From NCBI GenBank assembly GCA_027621295.1, contig JAQCBR010000005.1, positions 1-64,000 on the forward strand: a stretch of DNA of 64,000 nt, read 5' to 3'. The DNA comes from Planctomycetota bacterium (GTDB lineage: Bacteria; Planctomycetota; UBA1135; UBA2386). The translations under genes and the position numbers were made by a program. The first letter of the stretch is position 1. Each line of letters begins with the position of its first letter. Of the stretch, positions 17,191 through 26,203 are shown one piece after another. Under the pieces are notes generated by a model. That model worked only from the letters and a program-made list of their open reading frames with translations, ran no database searches and was not told the DNA's origin.

Positions 17191-17847
17191 TCAGGTCCGC
17201 TCGATCCGGATCGCCAGCGCTTCGTGGCCTGCCTCACGCGCGAGCGCCGCGGCATCGCGGCCATCCTCGCCGGTGAGGCCGGGTACCGCGCCGGAGCGCA
17301 GCAGGAGTTCGACCATGTCCGCGTCGCCGCGGTGTGCGGCCCCGTGCAGCGCGGTCCAGCCGCCGCGTTGGGGTGCGTCGATCTCCGCGCCGTGATCCAG
17401 GAGGATCCTCACCACGCGCACGGAGCCAGCGGCGACCCCGCTGTGCAGTGGGCGGACCAGGGTCGGGTTGGCGGCGATCGCGTCGATCGGGGCGCCGTAG
17501 CGCGCGAGGCGGTCGACGGTGTCCGCGTGGCCGAAGAACGCCGACAGATGGAGCACCGTGTATCCGTCGGGAGAGCGGTTGGTGAGCGTGCTCGGTGCCC
17601 GCGTCATCGCGCTCATCAGGTCGGGGGTCCGACCGAGGGCCGCGCATTCGAACGGGTCGATGGTCGACAGCAGGCCGAGCAGTGCCTCGACCAACTCGCC
17701 GGATCGGTGGTAGAGCGCGGTCATCAACAGCGAGACCCCGTCGACGTCCCGCGCGAGCGCCCGGGCAGGATCGACGGCGAGCACGGCCCGGATCGATGCG
17801 ACGTCACCGGCGCGCAGCGCGAGGAAGAGATCGGAGTCGGCCGGCAT
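17191..17847 (-). CDS. Ankyrin-repeat protein
   Basis: Protein of 218 residues made almost entirely of ankyrin repeats, without signal peptide or membrane segment. Repeat signatures are DGVSLLMTALYHRSGELVEALL, DGYTVLHLSAFFGHADTVDRL, then VRPLHSGVAAGSVRVVRILL and GWTALHGAAHRGDADMVELL. It most likely acts as a protein-binding scaffold in the cytoplasm. It ends 64 bases from the GT4 start and lies 5 bases after the Nif3-like gene on the same strand, so it may be transcribed with that gene. No partner can be named. Confidence 0.88.
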   Translation of the reverse strand: MPADSDLFLALRAGDVASIRAVLAVDPARALARDVDGVSLLMTALYHRSGELVEALLGLLSTIDPFECAALGRTPDLMSAMTRAPSTLTNRSPDGYTVLHLSAFFGHADTVDRLARYGAPIDAIAANPTLVRPLHSGVAAGSVRVVRILLDHGAEIDAPQRGGWTALHGAAHRGDADMVELLLRSGAVPGLTGEDGRDAAALAREAGHEALAIRIERT

Positions 17848-17852
17848 GCGGA

Positions 17853-18881
17853 TCAGCAGGTGCGTAGGGGGTCGGCGTCAGCGCGGCTGACATCGATGAG
17901 GACTTCGCCGTCGAGCTCCGCGTCGAGGCGCTCCCGGAGCACCGGCAGGTAGCCCCGCTCGGTGTGGGTGTGTTCGGACAGGATCACCGACGTGCCCCGG
18001 TCGAGCGCGGCCAACACGTCATGGTGACGCATCTCGCCGGTCCAGTAGAGGTCGGCGGGCCTGGGTGCCAGAGCTGACCCTCCCGCACCCGCGCAGAGCA
18101 GGACGCGTTCGACCGGGGCGCCCTCGGCGTGGCGGGGAGCGGTCGCGATCCGGAGGCTCTGGACGCCCAGGTGGGTCTTGATCCTCCGGGCGATCTGCGC
18201 GAGGCGCGCAGGACGGCGGAGCGTCACGCCTCGGGCCTGGCCCGCGGTAGGGACGAGGGCGGGTTCGCGGCGGACGATCTCGCAGTGGGCACGCAGCTCC
18301 GGCGGGAGCGCGCCGATCCTCCGGCGAGGTCCGTCTCCGTCGAAGGTGAGGCGGACGATGCTGCCGGCGTCGTGTGCTTCGATCGCGGCCGCGTGGCCGT
18401 CAGCGTCCAGGGTGGCGACGAGCGCTTCCGCGGCCGCATGCGGCAGGCGGGCCTCGAGACGGTAGCCGGCGCCTCCCGACTGGGGGATCGCGGTCAGGCA
18501 CTCGCGCGAGCGCAGCGGGCCGAGCCCGTCGGCCAGCCAGTCGTTGACGCCTCCCTGCGCTGCATCGAGAGCAGTGTGTGGGGAGTAGATCGCGATGCCG
18601 GCCCGCGCCGCGCGGAGGATGCGGGCTTCGGCCGGCACGGTGCCGCGGAGCCGTCGCAGCGGGGCGAAGATCGGTGGGTGGTAGCTGACGATCAGCTCGT
18701 GTCCGCCGGCGAGGGCCTCGTCGAGGACCGCGTCGGTCAGATCGATCGTCAGCAGGCAGCGACGCACCCGGCGCGGCTTCGCGTGGTCGACGAGCAGGCC
18801 CGTGTTGTCCCAGTCCTCGGCGAGCCCGAGCGGCGCCAAGCGCTCCAGGGCAGCGACGGCTTCGGGCAACGAACAGGGCAT
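17853..18881 (-). CDS. Nif3-like dinuclear-metal-centre protein
   Basis: Member of the Nif3/YbgI/YqfO family, 342 residues, slightly shorter than the versions with a full PII-like insertion. Family landmarks are EDWDNTGLLVD at the N-terminus, LIVSYHPPIFAPL, IYSPHTALDAAQGGVNDWLADGLG and, at the C-terminus, DLYWTGEMRHHDVLAA and ILSEHTHTERGYLP. The metal-binding His/Asp/Glu residues lie in these segments. The middle part (residues about 130-210) is the inserted domain. The biochemical role of the family is still unsettled; GTP-cyclohydrolase-like and metal-handling roles have been proposed. Confidence 0.92.
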   Translation of the reverse strand: MPCSLPEAVAALERLAPLGLAEDWDNTGLLVDHAKPRRVRRCLLTIDLTDAVLDEALAGGHELIVSYHPPIFAPLRRLRGTVPAEARILRAARAGIAIYSPHTALDAAQGGVNDWLADGLGPLRSRECLTAIPQSGGAGYRLEARLPHAAAEALVATLDADGHAAAIEAHDAGSIVRLTFDGDGPRRRIGALPPELRAHCEIVRREPALVPTAGQARGVTLRRPARLAQIARRIKTHLGVQSLRIATAPRHAEGAPVERVLLCAGAGGSALAPRPADLYWTGEMRHHDVLAALDRGTSVILSEHTHTERGYLPVLRERLDAELDGEVLIDVSRADADPLRTC

Positions 18882-18934
18882 CGATCCAGCTTCGGCGCCC
18901 TGTGCCCGTCGCGCAAGGGCGCGGAACGCCGCGT

Positions 18935-19657
18935 TCAGCCCAGCTCGAGGCCGAGTTCGGCGAAGGCTGCGTCGGCGGCCTCGTCCCAGCCTCGGTTGGC
19001 GAGCGGGCTGGCGGGGCTGGGGTGGGGGATGCGCCCGAACCTCAGCGAGTCACCGCGGCCGGCGAGCGCGCGCCGAGCCCGGTCCTCGGCGAATGCGCCG
19101 ACCCCGACCACCCAGGACGGGCGGAGCGCATCGACCACATCGCGGAGATACGCGTCGCAGACGGCCAGCAGCGGTTCGCGTTCGCTCGTCTTGAGCTTGT
19201 CCGGAGTCACGTTCCTGCCGCCTTCCTCCATGAAGGCGAGCGGGCAGAAGTTGTGGATGAAGAACCTGGCGAAGAAGTCCTCGGGCGTCCGGCATCGAGC
19301 CGCGACGTAGTTCCACAGCCGGCGGCCGCTGACCTCGCTGCGCCGGCACGCGAACCCCTCGACCGGACGCTTCGGGTGTTCGGGCACAGGGCGGTCGACG
19401 GGCTCCTCGATGCCCAGCCAGTCGCGGACCGCGGCCACTTCGCCGAACGGCACGCCGGTCTGCACCATGCCGAAGGGGCCCGGGTTCATGCCGACGAGCA
19501 GCACTTCCTTTTCCCCACTGCCGAAGCGCTGCAGGAACGCCTCGTGGCTGCGCCGCGCGTGGACCAGCGGGTTGTAGACGTAGGCGACCGGTGGACCGAA
19601 GCGCAGTGGGGCGAGCGCTCCGAGCGCGCGTTGCGTTGCGGCTTTCAGCTCAGACAT
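18935..19657 (-). CDS. SMUG1-like uracil-DNA glycosylase
   Basis: Single-strand-selective monofunctional uracil-DNA glycosylase homologue of 240 residues for base-excision repair. The catalytic motif is GMNPGPFGMVQTGVPFGE near residue 56. The second active-site motif HPSPASPLANRGW is near the C-terminus, and a typical central block is RLWNYVAARC followed by FFIHNFCPLAFMEEGG. It starts at the ATG at 19657 and is separated by 53 bases from the Nif3-like gene. It lies downstream of the glycosyltransferase fusion, beyond that gene's probable terminator. Confidence 0.92.
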   Translation of the reverse strand: MSELKAATQRALGALAPLRFGPPVAYVYNPLVHARRSHEAFLQRFGSGEKEVLLVGMNPGPFGMVQTGVPFGEVAAVRDWLGIEEPVDRPVPEHPKRPVEGFACRRSEVSGRRLWNYVAARCRTPEDFFARFFIHNFCPLAFMEEGGRNVTPDKLKTSEREPLLAVCDAYLRDVVDALRPSWVVGVGAFAEDRARRALAGRGDSLRFGRIPHPSPASPLANRGWDEAADAAFAELGLELG

Positions 19658-19705
19658 CGCCGCTGATGCTAGCAGCGGCGGGTTGCGAGTTCAGATCCGC
19701 GCCCG

Positions 19706-19733
19706 GACCGGCCTGTGGGAGGCCCACCCGGTC
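19706..19733 (-). terminator. Terminator-like hairpin after the giant glycosyltransferase gene
   Basis: Directly after the stop codon at 19736, reading leftwards, GACCGG plus GTGGG can pair with CCCAC plus CCGGTC around an AGG loop, giving 11 base pairs with a 3-base bulge. No U-tract follows, as is common in GC-rich genomes. It fits the end of the transcript from 25920. Confidence 0.5.
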
Positions 19734-19735
19734 GG

Positions 19736-22700
19736 TCACGCCCGTGCGCGGAGCTTCTTGCGGACCGAGGCCAGGATGCGCTCGTGGAGCCGCGGCTCGG
19801 TCGCACGGATGTCGAACTCCTTGTCGAAGCGCTTCCGTGCGGCTTGGCCGAGGCGCGGAGCGATCGACGGGTCGTCGTGCAGGCGGCGGATCGCGGCGGC
19901 GAGCGCCGCGGGATCGCGCTGGGGAACGAGGAAGCCCTCGACCCCGTCGTCCAGGATCTCCGGGATCGATCCCGCCGTGGTCGCGACGACCGGGAGTCCG
20001 GTGGCGATCGCCTCGAGGATGGCGGTCGGGATGCCGTCCTTGTCGCCGGTCTCGGTCTCGACGAAGGGCGCGACGAACGCATCCCAGGTCGCCATCAGCG
20101 GTCGCATCTCCTCCTGGCGCATGCGGCCGTGACGGATCACGACGTCGCCGACGCCGAGGGCCTCGATCCGGTTCTCGAACTCTTCTGCGTAGGCCTCACT
20201 CGAAGCGGAACCGACGTCGGCAGAGCCGATGATGTGGATGCGCACGTCGACACCCTGGTCGACCAGGAGCCGTGCCGCCTCGGCGAGCTCGAGCATCCCC
20301 TTCTTGGGCTCGATCCGCGTCACGCAGCCCAGCTCGAGCGCTCGGCCCTTCCGCGGCTCGCGAGCGACGAACGTGAAGCGGCTGCCGTCGACGCCGTTCG
20401 GCTTGACGATCACCTTGCCGGCGATCTCGGGGCCGGCGATGCCGATCAGCTCGTCGCGGATGCGGCGCGAGGTCGCGACGATCACGTCGGCGGTGCGCAG
20501 GTGCAGGGCGGTAACCTTGAGCGGCCAGTCCTGCATCATGTGGTCGGCGTAGGTCGACACGCCGCGCGGCAGACCGTTCATCCACGACGAGACGAGCGCG
20601 CACAGCGCCTGGTCGTAGAAGAAGTAGCTGTGGACGTAGTCGGCGCCCCAGAGCGCGTGCCGGCGGGCGAACGTGAACGCGAGCCGGAACTCGAACCGCT
20701 TCTCGATGTCCTCACGCTGCAGTCCGGATTCCCGGGCGACAGCCTCGACGAGCGCGTGGTACCGCTCGGGCTGCGTACGCCGGTAGTACTCCATGTCGGC
20801 GGCGTGCACTTCCCACGCCGGCTGGATGAACTCCCGGTCGTCGTCGAGTCCCTGGAACGCTGCGTGCAGCGCGTTCCGGTCCCCGTCCTGGGTGTGGAAG
20901 ACCTTCACGTCGCCGCCGAGCATCTCCCGCATCGCGGTCAGCTCCTGGTAGACGAACGTGTGTGAGATCACCGGGAACTGGGCCGTCGACCCAGCGGCGA
21001 TCTTCAGTTCCGGCTTCGGACCGGACTTGCGGGCGCCCCAGAGCTTCTTCAGGAACAGCATGGTTCGTGTTGCCGCTTCTCGGGAGCGGCGCCAGGTGGC
21101 GCGCAGCGCGCGCCGGGTCTTCGCGAACAGGGGCAGCTTGCGCCACAGCAGGACGCCGATCCGCCACTCGATCGACTGGTGGATTCGTTCGATCTCGGAC
21201 CGCGTCGCCTCCAGGTCGGTGCGGCCGGCCTCGACCTCACGGCGGAGCCTGTGCAGTGACGCGGCCTCGCCCTCTGACTTGTCGGCTGGGACTTCGGGCT
21301 CGCTGGAGACGAAGCCCGCACTTCTTCCCGCTGCAGCGCCCGAGCTGCGAAGCCTTCTCACCGAGCCCTCGAGGTCGCGCCGCGCGGACTCGATCGTCCC
21401 GATCTCGGTCTCGAGCCGCTCGACTTCCGATGCGCGGCGGTCGCGCTCGCCCTCGAGCCGTGCGACCTGCTGTTCTCTCGCTGTCGACTCGGCCGCGAGC
21501 TTCGCGTCGTGATCCGCGATCAGCTCTTCGATGCGCCGGTCACGCTCCTCCTCGGTGCGGCGCAGTCTCTCGGTCTGCACCGTGATCTGACGCTCGAGGG
21601 TCCGGCGCTCCTCGCGCAGGGCTTCGTTCGCTCTGCGGGAGTCCTGCAGGTCCATCCGGACCTCGTCGACCCGCGCGCGCAGCTCGGCGATCAGGGAGCG
21701 GTCTGCAACCAGCCGGCTCTGGGCCTCGGCGAGCTCCTGCTCGGCCTTGTCGCGAGCGGCGACCAGGAGGGGGCGTTCGCCCTCCAAGCGGAGCAGTTGG
21801 TCTCGACCCGCCTGTGCGGTCGCCTGTTCGCGCTCGAGTGCACGGCGGACATCGACGAGTTCTGTTGCGGTCCGCTGCGCGGCCTGGACCCAGACGGCGA
21901 CGACCCGCTCGAGTCGGTCGATCGGGTCCTCGCCTTCGCGCGCGTCGAGTCCACCCAGTTCCTCGGAGAGCCGGAGTCCCGCCGCGTTCGCGGTCCGCAG
22001 CGCTCGACGGAGCTGCTCCGCGGTGGCGCGCTCGCGTCGACGGAGTTCCTGGACCGCGTGCTGCACTTCGCCGAGTCGCTGCCTCGTCTGGGCCTCGGCA
22101 TTCCGGGCCCAGCGCTCCGCGTCCCGTCCGGCGCGTGCATCGTCACGGGCCAGCGCCAGTCCGATGCGCGCGACTTCGAGGCGCGCGACCCGTGACAGGG
22201 CGCCCAGACCTTGCTCCAGCCGGTCGTCGCCGAGTTCACGGGCGGCATATCCGAGTCGGACCGCGCGCTCCGCGCGCTGACAGAGGGCGGCGATGGACTG
22301 CTGGAGCGCGGGATCGACTTCGCTCTGGCGTTCGAGCTCGAAGCCCCCGAGCAGCTCGTTGAGCCACGCGGCCATGCCGTCGAACTCGGTGTTCCGTGCG
22401 ACGTGCCCCTCGACGAGCTGCACGGCGCCACGAGTCGCGTCTGCGCCGCTGCGCGCGAAGTCCCGCAGCGCCTGCGCGGCTACGCGGTTGACCTCCAGGT
22501 AGTAGCGCCAGCGGCGTCCCTCGCGGAACCAGACCGTGTTGCCGCGGTGCATCCGATACGCGGCGAGGCGATCGGGGATGTGGCGCAGGACGCCGCGTCG
22601 CGCCGCGTCGAGGAAGACCCGCCAATCGAGGCAGTACTTCAGGCTGCGGAGCGACTCGGACTGCTCGCGGAGGTAGTCCGTCCGGCAGACGAAGTTCGTG

Positions 22701-24694
22701 CTGGTCGCGAGGAAGTTGTGCTCGAGCAGCGTCGCGAAGAGGTCGTCGCCCTGCTGTGGCTGGGCGCCCTCGTACCAGTGCACCCAGTCGTGGACGAGCT
22801 TGCCGTCGGTCAGCCTGTTCGTGTTGTCGACGGTCAGCTCGCCGTCGCGTTCGTCGACGAGGTGGAGGCCCGTGGTGACGACCTGCACGTCGGGTTCCGC
22901 AGCGAACACGGCGATGCAGCGCGCGATGCGTTCCGGGTGGAACAGGTCGTCGGAGTTCAGCAGCGCCACGTAGGGCGTGGTCACGCGCTCGAGGGCGTCG
23001 AGCACGCTGTTCGCGAGCCCTCGGTTCTCGGCGTTGACCGAGACCTCGAGTCGCGGGTCGCTGAGTTCCCGGGTGCGTTCGACAGTTCCGTCGGGTGACC
23101 GGTCGTCGACGACCATCACGCGGACACGCCGGTGAGTTTGCGCGAGGGCGCTCCGGACGCAGTCGCGCACGAACGACTCGTGCCGGAAGCTCGGCACGAG
23201 GATCGTGACGTCCGCGGCGGAGGACTCCTCTTCGGTGCCCGGTTCGAAGTCCGGAACCGCGAAAGGCGCGCGTCGATCGGAGACGCGGTCGACGCCGAGC
23301 CACGTGCGCCAGTAGTTCCACGCGGACATGATCTCCGCGCGTTCGGCCTCCGCCTCGTCCTCGGCGAGGCGCCGCTCTCGTTCCGCGGCCGAAACCTCCT
23401 CTCCGTAGAGCTTCTGGAGTGCCGTGATCGCGCGCTCGGTCGGTTCCGCGCATGCGATGCGGGCGAGGGCGAGTCGGAGTGCGGGTTGCTCTGCGAAGAC
23501 CTTGCGGAAGCCGCGTTGGTCGGTGGAGGAGTCGACCCAATCCTGGAACGCGGGCGAGGACTCCAGCCCTGCGAGCCAGCCGAGCAGGACCGCGCGGTCC
23601 TTCGGATCGCTCCAGAACGGGTGTGCGCGGGGAGGCAGGCGGATCGGGGACGTTCCGGAGATCAGTTCGTCGGGGTCCGCGTGCTCCCGGTCCTGGATCT
23701 GGCTGTCGATCTGACGCCGGAGATCGACGCGCAGTCTCTCGAGCTCGTCGGCGGCGAGACTCAACGGCCGGTCGGTCCCGGAGAAGCGGTACCAGAGGCT
23801 GCCGATGACGCCGAGCACGAAGCGCTGTTCGGCGAGCGGCGCGGTCAGGAGCGGCGTCGTGCCGTGCAGATCGGTCGCCCGGAGGTGGATCTCCACGCCG
23901 CGGGCTGCGCAGGTCATCGCTGCGGTGTGGATGTCGAACCAGTTCGACGGCGACAGCGTGTAGCGGACCGTGGGCGCAGTTCCGTTCGGCAGGATCATCG
24001 CGCTCGCGGCGAGCTTCGCGTCGAGGTCCGTCGGGTCGAGGATCGTCAGCGCCGCGAGTTCGACGCCGTGGAGCTGCTCCCGCAGCGCTTCGGCCGCGTC
24101 GATTCCACACAGCGCGAGCTCGACCAGCGGTCGCTGCGGAGACTCGGCGATGCTCGCCATGAGCGCGCCGAAGAGCGCGTCATCCGCCGGCCGATCGCAG
24201 ACGACGGTGACGACGGGCGCCTCCGCGAGCGCGGTTCGGAGCCGGCGCAGGAACGCCTTCGCGTCGCCGGGCCGTGCCCCTCGGTCGAGGCGGACGATCA
24301 GTCGCGCGAGGTGAAGGTCTGCCGTGTCGGCCGTGTCCCGGCCGTGGCGCTCGATCAGCGTTGCCTGGGAAGGCAGGTCGAGCTTCAGCCGGTGGATGCA
24401 GCGCTCGCAGTGGTCACGCGGGAGCTCGCCAGACCGGATGGACGCGCGGAGCCGGTCGGCGCTGTTGCCCCGGAACGCGCGGAGCACGTCGGCCGGCCTC
24501 CGCTTGAGGAGCAGTTCGTCCGTGCCCTCGCAGGCGCGGACTTCCCCTGAGGCGTCGACGACCAGGACCGCGAACGGTGCCGTGCAGATCGGTTGGGCTG
24601 CGGCGTCGTGCCCGAGGGCCGACGTCCGAGCCCGCTCGACGCCGCTGCGGTCGAGCTGGGCTCCGGGTTCCCCGCCGATGCGGATCGAGTCCAT
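19736..24694 (-). CDS. Multidomain SPASM-like/GT2/coiled-coil/GT4 glycosyltransferase fusion
   Basis: A 1652-residue cytoplasmic protein. Residues about 35-105 look like a SPASM-type iron-sulfur region (Cys 37, 55, 96 and 99; CTAPF, RACEG, HCERC) but without the radical-SAM CxxxCxxC. A mixed alpha/beta region runs to about 490. A GT2 domain (VTILVPSFRHESFV, VVDDRSPDGT, LLNSDDLFHPERIA) spans about 493-735. Long heptad coiled coil follows at about 855-1180. A GT4 domain fills about 1230-1652, with FPVISHTFVYQE, RIEPKKGMLELAEA and EAIATGLPVVATTAGSIPEI. It starts 12 bases after the next GT4 gene. It probably builds a surface glycan with two linked transferase activities. Confidence 0.88.
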   Translation of the reverse strand: MDSIRIGGEPGAQLDRSGVERARTSALGHDAAAQPICTAPFAVLVVDASGEVRACEGTDELLLKRRPADVLRAFRGNSADRLRASIRSGELPRDHCERCIHRLKLDLPSQATLIERHGRDTADTADLHLARLIVRLDRGARPGDAKAFLRRLRTALAEAPVVTVVCDRPADDALFGALMASIAESPQRPLVELALCGIDAAEALREQLHGVELAALTILDPTDLDAKLAASAMILPNGTAPTVRYTLSPSNWFDIHTAAMTCAARGVEIHLRATDLHGTTPLLTAPLAEQRFVLGVIGSLWYRFSGTDRPLSLAADELERLRVDLRRQIDSQIQDREHADPDELISGTSPIRLPPRAHPFWSDPKDRAVLLGWLAGLESSPAFQDWVDSSTDQRGFRKVFAEQPALRLALARIACAEPTERAITALQKLYGEEVSAAERERRLAEDEAEAERAEIMSAWNYWRTWLGVDRVSDRRAPFAVPDFEPGTEEESSAADVTILVPSFRHESFVRDCVRSALAQTHRRVRVMVVDDRSPDGTVERTRELSDPRLEVSVNAENRGLANSVLDALERVTTPYVALLNSDDLFHPERIARCIAVFAAEPDVQVVTTGLHLVDERDGELTVDNTNRLTDGKLVHDWVHWYEGAQPQQGDDLFATLLEHNFLATSTNFVCRTDYLREQSESLRSLKYCLDWRVFLDAARRGVLRHIPDRLAAYRMHRGNTVWFREGRRWRYYLEVNRVAAQALRDFARSGADATRGAVQLVEGHVARNTEFDGMAAWLNELLGGFELERQSEVDPALQQSIAALCQRAERAVRLGYAARELGDDRLEQGLGALSRVARLEVARIGLALARDDARAGRDAERWARNAEAQTRQRLGEVQHAVQELRRRERATAEQLRRALRTANAAGLRLSEELGGLDAREGEDPIDRLERVVAVWVQAAQRTATELVDVRRALEREQATAQAGRDQLLRLEGERPLLVAARDKAEQELAEAQSRLVADRSLIAELRARVDEVRMDLQDSRRANEALREERRTLERQITVQTERLRRTEEERDRRIEELIADHDAKLAAESTAREQQVARLEGERDRRASEVERLETEIGTIESARRDLEGSVRRLRSSGAAAGRSAGFVSSEPEVPADKSEGEAASLHRLRREVEAGRTDLEATRSEIERIHQSIEWRIGVLLWRKLPLFAKTRRALRATWRRSREAATRTMLFLKKLWGARKSGPKPELKIAAGSTAQFPVISHTFVYQELTAMREMLGGDVKVFHTQDGDRNALHAAFQGLDDDREFIQPAWEVHAADMEYYRRTQPERYHALVEAVARESGLQREDIEKRFEFRLAFTFARRHALWGADYVHSYFFYDQALCALVSSWMNGLPRGVSTYADHMMQDWPLKVTALHLRTADVIVATSRRIRDELIGIAGPEIAGKVIVKPNGVDGSRFTFVAREPRKGRALELGCVTRIEPKKGMLELAEAARLLVDQGVDVRIHIIGSADVGSASSEAYAEEFENRIEALGVGDVVIRHGRMRQEEMRPLMATWDAFVAPFVETETGDKDGIPTAILEAIATGLPVVATTAGSIPEILDDGVEGFLVPQRDPAALAAAIRRLHDDPSIAPRLGQAARKRFDKEFDIRATEPRLHERILASVRKKLRARA

Positions 24695-24705
24695 CGGGCG
24701 TCGGC

Positions 24706-25920
24706 TCAGCGCGCGCCGGCGAGCCCCTCTCGGTAGACCTTGACGGACAGGTCGGCGATGCCGGTGTCCGTGTAGCGGGCTTCGACCGTGCGGCGCGCCT
24801 CGGCTCCCGTCCGTTGCCGCAGGTCAGCGTCCTCGATCATCCGTTCGAGCGCCGCGATGTAGGAGTTCGCGTCGTTGTTCTGGGCGAGCATGCCGTTGTG
24901 CTCGTGCTGGATCAGCTCGGGGAGACCGCCGCAGTTGGAGGCCACGATGGCACGCCCCGCGGCCATCGCCTCGAGGCACGAGTAGGGAGCGTTCTCCCAC
25001 AGACTCGGGATCAGGAAGATGTCGATGCGCTTGAGGATCGCCCGGACCTCGGCGAGCTGGAGCTTGCCGAAGTAGTGCACGCGATGGCGCAGCTGGTTCT
25101 GGTCCAGGAACGGCTGGATCTCTCGCGTCATGTAGCCGAACAGGTCGTCGCCGGCGAACGCGAAGTGCACGTGCGGATACTTCCGCAGCACGTGGAAGCA
25201 CATGTCGCGGACCAGGTGGATGCCCTTCCGCGGCTCCAGCCGGTTGGCGAAGAAGATCGTCAGCCCATCCTTCACCGGCAGCCCGAACTGGCGAGGGACG
25301 TCGATGCCCTCGTCCTGGTCGAAGAGGTCGAGGTCGAGGCCGTTCGGCACGACGTGGATCGGCTGCCGCACGTTCATCTTGGTCGCGACCTCGTCCGCGA
25401 GGAACTGCGAGCACGAGGTGCGCACGGTCGCCTGGTTGATCGAGACCTGCTCGACGAAGGCCGTCAGCTCACGGTCCATCTTGGCGGTGTCGTACATGTC
25501 CATGATCAGCCGCGCCGGGCTGTGGAACTTGACCGCCGTGGGGACGTCGAGGAGCGTCGAGACGAGCATCCCGTCGCCGCCGCACTCGGGGAACTCGATG
25601 ATGTCGAACTGCTCCTTCTCGAGCGCCTTGCGCAGCGCGTAGTAGGCGCCGTAGCCGGTCTCGATGCGGTTCTGGGACCACCAGCAGCGCCGGTCACGCA
25701 GACCCTTCACGAGTCCGTGCAGCCAGCCTTCCTTCTTGATCCGGGTCACACGCACGCCGTCGTGCTCGCTGTGGAACGTCCCCGGCTTGGTCGATCCCGC
25801 GAAGACGTGCACGTCGTGGCCGAGCTTGGCGAGGCCGCGCGCCTGGTACCAGCTGTAGGTGCCGATGCCGCCGAAGCCTGTCTCCGGGGGATACTCGTAG
25901 GAGAGGATGCCGATCTTCAT
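24706..25920 (-). CDS. GT4-family glycosyltransferase
   Basis: GT-B retaining glycosyltransferase of 404 residues. It begins MKIGILSYEYPPETGFGGIG, the classic start of this family. The nucleotide-sugar half has IFFANRLEPRKGIHLV and the E-x7-E region CLEAMAAGRAIVASNCGGLPEL. The ATG at 25920 is the first residue of the fold; reading from 26022 would add an unrelated tail. It heads the transcript that continues into the giant fusion gene 11 bases downstream and is divergent from the sulfotransferase gene. Sugar donor and acceptor are unknown. Confidence 0.92.
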   Translation of the reverse strand: MKIGILSYEYPPETGFGGIGTYSWYQARGLAKLGHDVHVFAGSTKPGTFHSEHDGVRVTRIKKEGWLHGLVKGLRDRRCWWSQNRIETGYGAYYALRKALEKEQFDIIEFPECGGDGMLVSTLLDVPTAVKFHSPARLIMDMYDTAKMDRELTAFVEQVSINQATVRTSCSQFLADEVATKMNVRQPIHVVPNGLDLDLFDQDEGIDVPRQFGLPVKDGLTIFFANRLEPRKGIHLVRDMCFHVLRKYPHVHFAFAGDDLFGYMTREIQPFLDQNQLRHRVHYFGKLQLAEVRAILKRIDIFLIPSLWENAPYSCLEAMAAGRAIVASNCGGLPELIQHEHNGMLAQNNDANSYIAALERMIEDADLRQRTGAEARRTVEARYTDTGIADLSVKVYREGLAGAR

Positions 25921-26034
25921 GGGGAGGTCGCTGCTGCGTGCCGCGGCGTCGGGCAGGGCGGCCTTCAGAGGCCTCGTGCGGTCGGGCCCCGTGGAGCCCA
26001 CACATCCTGCCATGGGCAACATCGAATCGCCGGT

Positions 26035-26088
26035 CGTGAAACCTTGATGGTTTCGCGGGCCTTGCGCACGCGCCCCTCTGCGCGTGTG
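26035..26088. promoter_or_regulatory. Two adjacent hairpins in the divergent GT4/sulfotransferase spacer
   Basis: The 283-base divergent spacer contains GAAACC-TTGAT-GGTTTC (26038-26054, extendable with a G-U pair to 26035-26057) and a perfect CACGCGC-CCTCT-type hairpin, left arm 26067-26073 and right arm GCGCGTG at 26080-26086. They could be operators or leader structures for either gene. No promoter could be assigned with confidence. Confidence 0.35.
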
Positions 26089-26203
26089 AACGGCCTACGG
26101 TCCGGTCGGACATGCGGGGTGTAGGGGATCCAGCTAACCTCACACTGCCGCCTCGACCGATCGACGGGAGGGGCGTCTCGTCGGGACCGCCTCCCCGCAG
26201 ACC

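Noticed and set aside
19736-24694. Calling the SPASM-like N-terminus a radical-SAM enzyme.
   Set aside because: No CxxxCxxC motif or SAM-binding strand is visible; only the SPASM-type Cys spacing.
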